Positions 17,717-25,730 of a stretch of DNA of 55,677 nt are shown piece after piece (the stretch's first letter is position 1; every line of letters starts with the position of its first letter). The notes beneath the pieces are model-generated. The model did not search any database. It had not been told where the DNA came from and worked only from the letters and a program-made list of their open reading frames with translations. The DNA is from SFTJ01 sp051871555 (GTDB lineage Bacteria > Bacteroidota > Bacteroidia > Bacteroidales > Muribaculaceae): positions 1-55,677 of the forward strand of contig JBJECZ010000196.1 in NCBI GenBank assembly GCA_051871555.1. Direction: 5' to 3'. A program made the translations under genes and the position numbers.

Positions 17717-19017
17717 AATGTATGTGATAGATATTTCAGTTTGATTTGATAGAATGAAATGTTAATTTCGGCATCAGCCTCGCCAATTTCGGCAGCAAGT
17801 TTGGTGTTCGATGCGTCGAGCATATCGGTGAGCAGCGCCAACCCGTTGCCGTATCGCTTCTCCACCACAAGATAGTTGGCATTAGCCAATTCAACCGATT
17901 TGCGCTGCGTGTCGAGCTCTTTTTGTGCCGTGAGAAAGTCGATGTAAGTGCTATGAACATCGTTATTAATCCTCTCATGGGTGAGAATCTCTTCCTCTCG
18001 GCTCATCACCAGGTCAGCCTTGGCTTTGCTCACCTTGCGATTGCTTTTGTAAAGCGCCGAAAGGTTGTAACTCACACCGATACCGGCAAACCAATAGGCA
18101 AAATTCTTGTTGATTGTGGGCACTTCGATGGTGATTGGTCCATCGAGGTGCATCTCAGCCACTGCAGCCACTTTGGGCAACAATTCGCTGCGCTGAAGCC
18201 TCAGCCGCTTTTCGCTGAGGTCGACAGCCAACTTCGATTGCTTAGCCACGTTGTTGCTTGCCGCAAGTTGCTGCCATTGCTCCTCAGAAAGCGCATCACT
18301 GCCTACAGGCACCGTGCCAAAGTCGGCAGTGAGCACCGTGTCGGCATCGAGGTGCAACATCGTGGCAAGCGTGTGGCTGATGGTCTTTTTAGCATCGAGC
18401 AATTTCACTTGATTGAGCCGCAAAGCCTCCAGCTGCAGTTCGTAACGCATCACATCGGTTTTCAGTGCCGTGCCGTTTTCAAACCTTGCGTTAATGTCGC
18501 GCAATATGCTTTGAGTGAGTGCGATGTTCTTTTCCACCACCTTCATGCGGTTTTGCATTCGGCACAGGTCGAGATAGTGCGAAGCTATCACAAACCTAAC
18601 CTCCTCGCGGTTGGTGGCATAGCTTAGTTGCGCCATCTCGCGATTGATTTTAGCAATGTCGATGCCAGCGGTGATTGCGCCGCCCGAATAGATGGTTTGA
18701 CTGGCTCGAAGGGCAAAATTGTTAGTAAAATGTGGATTGTCGACGTGCACCGAATTTGTAAAATCGCGATTGAAAAGCACACCATCGCCAAGATAGCCAA
18801 CACTCAACTCGGTGCTGATGTCGGGCAGCCTACCTGCAGCACTCACTGCCACATCGTGCTCTGCACCCTCCACCGCAGTACGCCTAATTTTCAAGCTTGC
18901 AACTTGCTCATCAGCCAAAGTCCATAGTTGCTCCAACGAAATTGCTGTTTGAGCAAAACCGACACAGGGTAGCAAGAGCACGGCCGCAAGCAGCAGCTCT
19001 ACTCTGTTTTTATTCAT
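17713..19017 (-). CDS. TolC family outer membrane efflux channel
   Basis: A 434-residue protein with a signal peptide (about 1-22, ending GFAQ) and two outer membrane efflux protein repeats: long helices rich in A, E, L, R and Q separated by strands, including SLEQLWTLADEQ near the start and a second repeat from about 240 on. It trimerises into the channel-tunnel that completes the tripartite exporter with the two downstream genes. First gene of the operon; a TAACTTTG element at 19104-19111 gives it a leader of about 80 nt. Confidence 0.92.
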   Translation of the reverse strand: MNKNRVELLLAAVLLLPCVGFAQTAISLEQLWTLADEQVASLKIRRTAVEGAEHDVAVSAAGRLPDISTELSVGYLGDGVLFNRDFTNSVHVDNPHFTNNFALRASQTIYSGGAITAGIDIAKINREMAQLSYATNREEVRFVIASHYLDLCRMQNRMKVVEKNIALTQSILRDINARFENGTALKTDVMRYELQLEALRLNQVKLLDAKKTISHTLATMLHLDADTVLTADFGTVPVGSDALSEEQWQQLAASNNVAKQSKLAVDLSEKRLRLQRSELLPKVAAVAEMHLDGPITIEVPTINKNFAYWFAGIGVSYNLSALYKSNRKVSKAKADLVMSREEEILTHERINNDVHSTYIDFLTAQKELDTQRKSVELANANYLVVEKRYGNGLALLTDMLDASNTKLAAEIGEADAEINISFYQIKLKYLSHTL

Positions 19018-19103
19018 AAATCAAAAAAAAATTAATTTTTAGTCTTTATTCACCCTGTATTTTACGAGCCTGCAAGGTGAGACCCTGGCCGAGTGGCGCG
19101 ATG

Positions 19104-19111
19104 CAAAGTTA
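19104..19111 (-). promoter_or_regulatory. Probable -7 promoter element of the TolC-EmrA-MFS operon
   Basis: Minus-strand TAACTTTG about 87 bp upstream of the TolC start. No TTG is seen at the usual spacing. The leader between it and the start contains a GC-rich stretch (19070-19100) amid AT-rich sequence, but no clear riboswitch fold. Confidence 0.45.
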
Positions 19112-19134
19112 ATAACAATAATTGAATTATGAAG

Positions 19135-19158
19135 CCTTATATCCTCCAAGATTTAAGG
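19135..19158 (-). terminator. Possible terminator hairpin downstream of miaA
   Basis: CCTTA, ATC, loop, GAT, TAAGG form an almost perfect 24-base hairpin starting just after the miaA stop (minus strand). The following bases CTTCATAATTC are only moderately T-rich. Confidence 0.45.
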
Positions 19159-19162
19159 TTTA

Positions 19163-20077
19163 TTAACAACCACCTTGCTCGGCAACAAGGCGCAGGATGG
19201 CGGTATGCGCATCGTCGGGTGCGAGCCAGACGATTGATGGGTCTTTGGCGTGCCAAGTGAGTTGTTTTTTGGCGTAAACACGTGTGTTTTTTTGGATGCG
19301 GGCAATGGCGGTGTCGCGGTCCATTATGCCGTCGAAGTAGGCAAACATCTCCTTGTAGCCCACGGTGTTGAGCGAATTGAGGTGGCGCAGATGGTAGACG
19401 CTACGGGCTTCTTCTTCGAGCCCCATGTCAATCATTTGCAGCACGCGAGCGTTGATGCGCTCAAAGAGCTGTGGACGCGGCAGGTTAAGAGCTACCTTGA
19501 CAATGCGGAATGGGCGCTGCTTTGCGGTGCCACGGCGCAACGAAGTGTAGGTGACGCCCGACTGGGTGATTATTTCAATGGCGTGAATCACGCGTTTCGT
19601 GTTTTGGCGGTCGACGATGGCATAATACTCCGGGTCGGCTGCCTGCAAGCGAGCAAGCAACCCGTCGAGCCCTTCGGCTTGATAGAGCTGCAGGGTGGCT
19701 TGACGCACCTCGGGGCTGATGGTGGGTATGTCGTCGATGCCGCGGCAAACAGCGTCGACGTACATCATCGAGCCGCCGCACATCACCGCATAGGGGCTGC
19801 GGCTGAACAGCTGCGGCAGCAATTGCATCACATCTTCCTCGAATTGCGCCGCGCTGTAGTATTCGTCGAGATTTTTAAACTGCACAAAGTGGTGAGGCAC
19901 GACAGCCATCTGCTCGGCAGTTGGGGCAGCGGTGCCGATGGGTATTTCGCGATATATTTGCCGCGAGTCAGCCGAGATGATGTCGGTGCCCAACGCCTTA
20001 GCCACGGCGATGGCAGTGGCAGTCTTGCCCACCCCAGTGGGTCCGGTGATTACGATTAAAGTGGGTTGCTGGTTCAT
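19163..20077 (-). CDS. miaA: tRNA dimethylallyltransferase
   Basis: A 304-residue enzyme that adds the dimethylallyl group from DMAPP to N6 of A37 in tRNAs reading codons that start with U. The P-loop GPTGVGKT is at residues 12-19, followed by DSRQIYREIPIGTA (35-48), the GGSMMYVDAVCRGID motif and the tRNA-contacting LNTVGYKEMFAYFDG. Length is normal. It starts 15 bp after the stop of the DPP IV gene on the same strand and is probably translated from the same message. Confidence 0.95.
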   Translation of the reverse strand: MNQQPTLIVITGPTGVGKTATAIAVAKALGTDIISADSRQIYREIPIGTAAPTAEQMAVVPHHFVQFKNLDEYYSAAQFEEDVMQLLPQLFSRSPYAVMCGGSMMYVDAVCRGIDDIPTISPEVRQATLQLYQAEGLDGLLARLQAADPEYYAIVDRQNTKRVIHAIEIITQSGVTYTSLRRGTAKQRPFRIVKVALNLPRPQLFERINARVLQMIDMGLEEEARSVYHLRHLNSLNTVGYKEMFAYFDGIMDRDTAIARIQKNTRVYAKKQLTWHAKDPSIVWLAPDDAHTAILRLVAEQGGC

Positions 20078-20092
20078 GCTACGGCAAGCAAA

Positions 20093-22093
20093 TCACTTGA
20101 GATAATCCTCAAAATAACGAGTGATTTTTTCGTGCAGATGCACGCTCTTGTGTCCGCGCATGTTGTGCTCCTCGCCCGGATATGCCAGAAAGTCGGGATA
20201 GGTGTCGGCTTCGGCGCATGCATTAAGGAACATCAAGCAGTGCTGAGGCACCACGGTGTTGTCGTTCATGCCGGTGATTACGAGCAGGCGTCCCTTGAGG
20301 TCTTTGGCGCGATTGAGCAGCGAAGTTTTCTCGTATCCCTCGGGATTGGTTTGCGGAGTGTCCATATAGCGCTCGCCATACATCACCTCATACCATTTCC
20401 AGTCGATAACCGGACCGCCGGCAACACCAACCTTGAACACATCGGGATAGTTGGTCATGAGCGAGATGGTCATGAATCCACCAAAGCTCCAGCCGTGCAC
20501 GCCCAAGCGCGATGCATCGACATACGGCAAAGTCTTGAGATATTCCACGCCTTTCATCTGGTCCTGCATCTCAATCTGTCCAAGCTGGCGGAAAGTGGCT
20601 TGCTCAAATGCCAAGCCGCGGTTTTCGCTGCCACGGTTGTCGAGGATGTAAACGATGAATCCCTTTTGAGCCATATAGGTTTCCCACGAGCGCGACATCC
20701 AGTGCCACGAAGCAGCCACGTTGTGGGCGTGCGGACCGCCGTAGACATACACCACCGTAGGATATTTCTTTGCCGGGTTGAAATCGGCTGGCTTTACCAT
20801 ACGCCAATAGAGGTCGGTGACTCCGTCGGCGGCTTTTATGCTTCCCGACTCGAAGATGGGCACTTGATAGCCTTGCCATGGGTCGGCGCTGCGATGAATT
20901 TCCACACTTTTACCAGTGCGGGTGTTGGTGATGGCATAGGCTCGAGGCACATCGGGTTCGCTCCAGCTGTCGAGCAGATAGCTGCCGTCGGCGCTGAGTG
21001 TGGCGCTGTGCACACCCAGTCCATTGTCGAGCTGGCGGCGAGTGCCCTTAGCCACATCTACGCTGAAAATGTTCATCTGCAGCGGGTTGATTTCGTTCGA
21101 CACATAAATCACGCTCTTTGCCTTGGCGTTGAAGCCCACCACAGCATCAACCACCCAATTGCCCTTAGTGAGCTGACACACAATATTGCCCTGAATGTCC
21201 ATCAGATAAAGGTGCATAAAGCCATCTTGCTGGCTCCAATAAATGAACTTCGTGCTGTCCCAAGGCAAGAACTGAATGGGATGCAGAGGCTCAACGTAGC
21301 GGTCGTTATGTTCGCTGTAGAGAGTCTTTATTTTCTTGCCCGAGGCGGCATCATAGGCATCAAGCCGGGCGTCGGTTTGGTCGCGGTTCACTTCAATTAG
21401 ATAGAGCGTAGAGCCGTCGGGCGACCATGCGATGTTGGTGAAATAGCGGTCGGTTACATCGCCAAGGTCGAGATAGCGGGTGGCACCCGTAGCCACGTCG
21501 GCAATGCCGATGGTCACCTTGTGCGAAGTCATTCCAGCCATAGGATATTTGTCGGGAGCATAGGCAGCCACGCGCTCAAAGGTGTTGACCTGCGGATAGT
21601 CGGTCACCATCGATTGGTCCATGCGATAGAACGCCAACTGCTTGCCGTCGGGCGAAAAGAATGTGCCTTTGTAGATTCCAAACTCGTTGCGGTGAACGCT
21701 TTGCCCGTATACAATCTCGCGAGAGCCGTCGGTGCTGAGCTGATGCAACTCGCCGTTTTGTGCTTTAACATACAGGTTGTCGTCCTTGAGCAAAGCCCAA
21801 ACCTTTCCAGCCTCGTTCCACTCAAGCCCGCGAAACCCCTCAGGCGCCTTGGCAGCGTTGTCAACAGGTTTTTCAGCAGCCACCTTCTTGCCTGTGGCAA
21901 GTTCATATCGGAAATAGCTATCTTTTTCGTTGAGAATAAGGTCGTTGTCATACCAGCGCGCATCGATGCGCTCAGGCGTCATTTGCTTATAGTTTTTGCC
22001 GCCGAAGTTCAAATCCTCAAGCGTAAACAATTTTTGCGCCTGTGCGCCGGCACTTGCAATGAGCAATGCAGCCATCGTAACAAGAGTTTTCAT
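20093..22093 (-). CDS. Dipeptidyl peptidase IV (S9 family serine peptidase)
   Basis: A 666-residue secreted peptidase with a signal peptide ending AGAQA. Residues about 25-410 form the DPP IV beta-propeller (repeated YSPDG-like blades such as FFSPDGKQLAFYR and WSPDGSTLYLIEV); residues about 420-666 form the alpha/beta-hydrolase domain. The catalytic triad is Ser536 (GWSFGG), Asp611 (GMNDNTVVP) and His643 (EEHNM). DPP IV removes X-Pro dipeptides from peptides in the periplasm and supports growth on host or dietary protein. It is somewhat shorter than the usual 700-740 residues but nothing essential is missing. A two-part promoter lies at 22156-22186 and miaA follows on the same message. Confidence 0.92.
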   Translation of the reverse strand: MKTLVTMAALLIASAGAQAQKLFTLEDLNFGGKNYKQMTPERIDARWYDNDLILNEKDSYFRYELATGKKVAAEKPVDNAAKAPEGFRGLEWNEAGKVWALLKDDNLYVKAQNGELHQLSTDGSREIVYGQSVHRNEFGIYKGTFFSPDGKQLAFYRMDQSMVTDYPQVNTFERVAAYAPDKYPMAGMTSHKVTIGIADVATGATRYLDLGDVTDRYFTNIAWSPDGSTLYLIEVNRDQTDARLDAYDAASGKKIKTLYSEHNDRYVEPLHPIQFLPWDSTKFIYWSQQDGFMHLYLMDIQGNIVCQLTKGNWVVDAVVGFNAKAKSVIYVSNEINPLQMNIFSVDVAKGTRRQLDNGLGVHSATLSADGSYLLDSWSEPDVPRAYAITNTRTGKSVEIHRSADPWQGYQVPIFESGSIKAADGVTDLYWRMVKPADFNPAKKYPTVVYVYGGPHAHNVAASWHWMSRSWETYMAQKGFIVYILDNRGSENRGLAFEQATFRQLGQIEMQDQMKGVEYLKTLPYVDASRLGVHGWSFGGFMTISLMTNYPDVFKVGVAGGPVIDWKWYEVMYGERYMDTPQTNPEGYEKTSLLNRAKDLKGRLLVITGMNDNTVVPQHCLMFLNACAEADTYPDFLAYPGEEHNMRGHKSVHLHEKITRYFEDYLK

Positions 22094-22155
22094 TATTTTC
22101 AGTTAATATTAGTCGTCTATTTCAGTAAATACAAGCCTTCGCCAATAAAGTTACG

Positions 22156-22186
22156 CAAATCTACAAATAAATTCTCACTGATGCAA
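22156..22186 (-). promoter_or_regulatory. Promoter of the DPP IV-miaA operon
   Basis: On the minus strand TTG (22186-22184), exactly 20 bp, TAGATTTG (22163-22156). Full match to the Bacteroidetes TTG/TAnnTTTG promoter, about 60 bp upstream of the DPP IV start. Confidence 0.75.
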
Positions 22187-22218
22187 CAAGTAACTGCACA
22201 TCCACCCCTCTGGAGGAA

Positions 22219-23562
22219 TCACAGCAGATTCTCTCGCAAATAGCGCTTCAGCAAGAAAGTGAGGAAATAGGGAAAGGTGTAAATACTGCCGTTGAACCCT
22301 ATATTAGCCATACACAACTTTATACCAAACCGCACATCTTGATGTTTGTTATTGCTTTTCCCAGAGGTCAGCTTTGTCAGCGAAGCGGTGGCAGCATTGC
22401 TTGCTTTCACCTCAATGGGGATAAGCGAATCGGCGTTGCGAACAAAGAAATCAATCTCCAACGCATTTTTCTCCTGCTTATAGTAGTATAGTTTGTAGCC
22501 TTGCTTCACAAGCATGTCTCCAACAATGTTCTCATACAAAGCGCCCTTGTAAGTGCCGAAATTCCGGTTGATGCGAAGGTCGTCCTGTGCTTCCTCGTCA
22601 AGCGATGCCACAAGCAGCCCTGTGTCTTTAAAATAAACTTTGTATTGCTTTGGATTATAGTTCCCTTTTAGTGGCAATTCCACATTATCTAAGCAATAGC
22701 ACACGTTAATTATGCCAGCATTTTCAAGCCATTCTATTGCGCCCATGTATTCCCTGTTTCTCGCTCCCAGCGAAATTTTTGTGACCTGGAATTTTTTATT
22801 TTCCTTCGCCAAGAATGTTGAAATATGGCGATACACGGCAAGCACCTTTGCCTTGTCGAAGCCCGATGCATATTTGGTTATATCTTCTTCGTAGTCTAAA
22901 AGCAATTGTTTCTGTGTATTTAGCGTGTTGGTGAAATTGCGTTGGGAAACAAAAAGGTTAACCACTTCAGGCATTCCTCCTATTGTAATATAAGTGCGAA
23001 ACATTTCAAACATAGCATCAAGCACCGATTGTGAGAAAGGCTTTAGGTTTCGCATATGGTCGTAAAGATTCTCTATCTGACTGTCGCTATACCCGTTTGC
23101 CCAAAGAAATTCCTCAAAATCAAGCGAGTGCATTTCGTAATCTTCCTTATAACCAACACTGTTCGACTCTATTTTGTTGTAATTAATGCCCATTAGCGAC
23201 CCAGAGCATATAACATCAAAACGACCATCAATCATAAATGATTTCAAACTGGTGGCGCAATCGGGATTGTCTTGCAATTCGTCGAAAAATATTAGTGTCT
23301 GGTGTGGTACAAACTTAATAGTTGGCTCAATGAATGTTATGTTTTTGATAATATCTTCCACCTCATAACCATCATCGAAGATTGACATATACTTTTTTTG
23401 CAACGCAAAATTTATTTCCACCATATATTTGTAGTTGGTGTTGCCAAATTGGCGAATTGATTCGGTTTTGCCAACTTGTCTTGCCCCTTTCACTATAAGC
23501 GGCTTATGCGCAATGCGGTTTTTCCATTCAATCAGTATGTTATCTATTTTTCTGCGAAGCAT
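22219..23562 (-). CDS. AAA-type ATP-binding protein with DUF4143 domain
   Basis: A 447-residue cytoplasmic ATPase of the large AAA_14/DUF4143 family common in gut Bacteroidales. The P-loop GARQVGKT lies near residues 26-33, a Walker B-like FFDELQ at about 90-95 with the sensor SGSLMG at 134-140, and the C-terminal DUF4143 half carries the nuclease-like core (LEIDFFVRN, then LIPIEVKAS, resembling the PD-(D/E)XK pattern D...ExK). Biochemical roles are unsettled; the nuclease-like end suggests nucleic acid processing or defence. It is a single gene. Its promoter region contains 4.7 copies of a 32-bp tandem repeat (23597-23748), which is unusual. Confidence 0.85.
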   Translation of the reverse strand: MLRRKIDNILIEWKNRIAHKPLIVKGARQVGKTESIRQFGNTNYKYMVEINFALQKKYMSIFDDGYEVEDIIKNITFIEPTIKFVPHQTLIFFDELQDNPDCATSLKSFMIDGRFDVICSGSLMGINYNKIESNSVGYKEDYEMHSLDFEEFLWANGYSDSQIENLYDHMRNLKPFSQSVLDAMFEMFRTYITIGGMPEVVNLFVSQRNFTNTLNTQKQLLLDYEEDITKYASGFDKAKVLAVYRHISTFLAKENKKFQVTKISLGARNREYMGAIEWLENAGIINVCYCLDNVELPLKGNYNPKQYKVYFKDTGLLVASLDEEAQDDLRINRNFGTYKGALYENIVGDMLVKQGYKLYYYKQEKNALEIDFFVRNADSLIPIEVKASNAATASLTKLTSGKSNNKHQDVRFGIKLCMANIGFNGSIYTFPYFLTFLLKRYLRENLL

Positions 23563-23583
23563 AATTATAATGATTTAGTGATG

Positions 23584-23591
23584 CAAAGATA
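23584..23591 (-). promoter_or_regulatory. -7 promoter element of the DUF4143 ATPase gene
   Basis: Minus-strand TATCTTTG 21 bp upstream of the ATG. The tandem repeat array begins 5 bp further upstream, so its first unit covers the -33 region and the array could act as operator sites. Confidence 0.6.
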
Positions 23592-23596
23592 ATGAT

Positions 23597-23748
23597 AAAT
23601 CACATTTTTCCGATGTATTTCAAGGCAAAAATCACATTTTTCGGACATTTTCCGAAGCAAAATTCACATTTTTCAGGTGTTTTTCAAGGCTAAAATCACA
23701 TTTTTCGGATGTTTTCCGGGGCTAAAATCACATTTTCCCGATTAATTT
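23597..23748. repeat. Tandem array of a 32-bp unit, 4.7 copies
   Basis: Contiguous units at 23597-23628, 23629-23660, 23661-23692, 23693-23724 and a partial one at 23725-23748. Each begins with AAATCACATTTTTC (AATTCACATTTTTC in the third) and ends near AAGGCAA, GAAGCAA, AAGGCTA or GGGGCTA. Unit 2 contains the inverted repeat TTCGGA...TCCGAA. Units abut without spacers. The array lies directly upstream of the DUF4143 ATPase promoter. Confidence 0.9.
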
Positions 23749-23763
23749 AAGATTGTCATTTGG

Positions 23764-23803
23764 AAAAAACAACCCCAATATCGATGGGGAATCGGTATTG
23801 GGG
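23764..23803 (-). terminator. Rho-independent terminator of glutamine synthetase
   Basis: On the minus strand CCCCAATA, one unpaired base, CGAT, a five-base loop, ATCG, one base and TATTGGGG form a long hairpin, followed by TTGTTTTTT. It lies about 55 bp after the glutamine synthetase stop. Confidence 0.88.
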
Positions 23804-23858
23804 ATGAATAGGCTTTGTTTGCGAGGAGCGGACTCGCCGTCAACCTTAGTGTGATTGG

Positions 23859-25364
23859 TTAGCCGCAATGGAAATAGCGCTCAACAAGCTGTTGCATGGC
23901 GGAAAGGTTGCCAGTTACATCGTGGCGAAGGGTTTGGTCGTTGTAGGCTTTCAGCTCATTGATGATGCCGTCAATCATCTGCGGCGAGAACACGCCGTAT
24001 TGTTCGTACACGGCACGCTGGTTGGCGAGGCAGAGAGCCGAAGCTGCGCAGCTGTCGGGCAGCTGCTTGAGAGTGCGCAGGCGGTCGGCATGCTCATTGT
24101 TGTGAATGTTCACATCAACATAGGTGTGTTTAGCCACCACAAGGGCGTCGCGCATCTCCAGCCCATAGCGGCAAGCCACAGCCAGCCCAGCCATGAGGGT
24201 GTAGATTTCAGCCGAGCCGTCGGGCGAACGCATCTCAAAGGTCTGTTTCATTGAGCGGTCGCGCATATATGTGTCCTCAAGCGGGTTGGCAAGTTGGCAC
24301 ATGTCGGTGGCGCGCTGCCATCCCAGAGGCACACGCACCAGCGTAGAGCGATTCATATCGCCCCAGCAGATGTTGGTTGGAGCTTCTTGATGCGGCACGA
24401 GGCGGAAATACGACGTCGGAGTCTTGTTGCCGAAGGCGGTAATTGACGGCGCCAGCTCCATCAGTCCGGCAATAGCTCGGCGAGCGATGTCGCTGAGTGT
24501 GCCGTCGGCGTTCACCATCATGCTCTTGCCTTCGCGCACCATACGCATGTGTATGTGCATGCCCGAACCCGCCTTGCCGGTGGTGATTTTCGGTGCGAAC
24601 GTCACAGTGAGTCCGCGTCGCTGTGCTTCTTTACGGATAATCCACTTGGCAAGCACCAGCTGGTCGGCAGCGTCCTCGGCATAAACCGGCAGGAATTCTA
24701 TTTCGTTCTGCTCGTAGAGTTGTCCGTTATGGGTGAATGTGCCCACTTCGCTATGTCCGTATTTGATTTTGCCACCTGCCTGGGCAATATACGACATGCA
24801 TTGCTGACGAAAATCGCCAAACTTGGCAAATGGTCCCGACTCGTGGTAGCCGCGCTGGTCGGCGGCGGTGAACAAGCCATCGTCGGGCGCAACAACATAA
24901 TATTCCAACTCGCCCATGCACTGAAATTCCATTCCGGTAACCTCGTGGAATGCGCAGCAAGCACGGTGCAGAGTCTGTATTGGCGCAGCATCGAATGGTT
25001 CGCCGTCCTTGTCGAAATAGGTGCATAGCAGGGAGAGTGTGGGAATCTCGCTGAAGGGGTCGACAAACGCCGTCTTGAAGCGTGGCAGCACATACAAGTC
25101 GCTGCGTTCGGCGCTTACAAACGAGAACAGGCTTGAACCATCAACGCGCTCGCCGCACGACAGTATGGTGTCGAGATATTCAAGACTGTTAAGCACGAAG
25201 TTCAGAGTTTTGAGTCTGCCGTCGCCAGCCGGATACATGAAGTTAACCATGCGAATGTCGTTGTCGACAATATATTTTATGATGTCGGCTTTTGTGAATT
25301 TGTCACTGGCCTTTCCTAAATAAGCCTCAACTTTGTTGGGGCTGAAAGAGTGTTGTGTATTCAT
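23859..25364 (-). CDS. glnA: Glutamine synthetase, type I-like
   Basis: A 501-residue enzyme making glutamine from glutamate, ammonia and ATP. The beta-grasp N-terminal domain includes RMVNFMYPAGDGRLKTLNFV. Catalytic-domain marks are MGELEYYVV (metal-binding Glu), QNEIEFLP, GSGMHIHM, GNKTPTSYFRLVPHQEAPTNI in two overlapping signatures and FEMRSPDGSAEIY. The adenylylation motif of enterobacterial GlnA (NLYDLPPE) is not seen, so covalent control by GlnE is unlikely. The sequence differs from the GSIII type usual in Bacteroides, so a second synthetase may exist elsewhere. Single gene, with promoter element at 25425-25432 and terminator at 23764-23803. Confidence 0.92.
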   Translation of the reverse strand: MNTQHSFSPNKVEAYLGKASDKFTKADIIKYIVDNDIRMVNFMYPAGDGRLKTLNFVLNSLEYLDTILSCGERVDGSSLFSFVSAERSDLYVLPRFKTAFVDPFSEIPTLSLLCTYFDKDGEPFDAAPIQTLHRACCAFHEVTGMEFQCMGELEYYVVAPDDGLFTAADQRGYHESGPFAKFGDFRQQCMSYIAQAGGKIKYGHSEVGTFTHNGQLYEQNEIEFLPVYAEDAADQLVLAKWIIRKEAQRRGLTVTFAPKITTGKAGSGMHIHMRMVREGKSMMVNADGTLSDIARRAIAGLMELAPSITAFGNKTPTSYFRLVPHQEAPTNICWGDMNRSTLVRVPLGWQRATDMCQLANPLEDTYMRDRSMKQTFEMRSPDGSAEIYTLMAGLAVACRYGLEMRDALVVAKHTYVDVNIHNNEHADRLRTLKQLPDSCAASALCLANQRAVYEQYGVFSPQMIDGIINELKAYNDQTLRHDVTGNLSAMQQLVERYFHCG

Positions 25365-25424
25365 TGTTATCGAGTTTGTGTTAATAAAGGTAGTTTAAGT
25401 CGTTATTGGGTTATGTAGTTATGG

Positions 25425-25432
25425 CAAAGATA
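25425..25432 (-). promoter_or_regulatory. -7 promoter element of glutamine synthetase
   Basis: Minus-strand TATCTTTG about 60 bp upstream of the glnA start. No TTG at 19-21 bp. The remaining intergenic sequence (25433-25648) is AT-rich, with short frames but no gene I can support. Confidence 0.55.
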
Positions 25433-25648
25433 AACATATTGCGGTGTGTTTAGCGCAGAATCAATGTTATATGTTGTTAAAAGCAGATGGCAAAATGTTC
25501 GCAAATAATGGTCAAAACCTCCCAACACCAAATCTTTACAACCATATAATTAGCCAAACATCAGCCATTTCGTGGCAAAATGACATGCGCCACTCGTTGG
25601 CGTCTCGCAGCAGGTCGCTGTTTTTTAGGCACAAAACATGGCTTTCAC

Positions 25649-25679
25649 TTGCATAACAAACCGATTATGAGTAAATTTG
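25649..25679 (+). promoter_or_regulatory. Promoter of the alpha-mannosidase gene
   Basis: TTG at 25649-25651, exactly 20 bp, TAAATTTG at 25672-25679. It lies just upstream of the chosen ATG at 25731 and argues against the longer frame starting at 25677, which would begin inside the -7 box. Confidence 0.75.
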
Positions 25680-25730
25680 AATTACCAAAATCGAATTCAC
25701 AATAACCAATACGAAAAAAAACTCTATAAC

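Noticed and set aside
20066..21400. 444-codon plus-strand frame opposite the DPP IV gene
   Set aside because: Shadow of the peptidase, which has a complete catalytic triad; no promoter or recognisable motif on the plus strand.
23597..23748. CRISPR array
   Set aside because: The 32-bp units touch each other with no spacers and there are no cas genes in the window.
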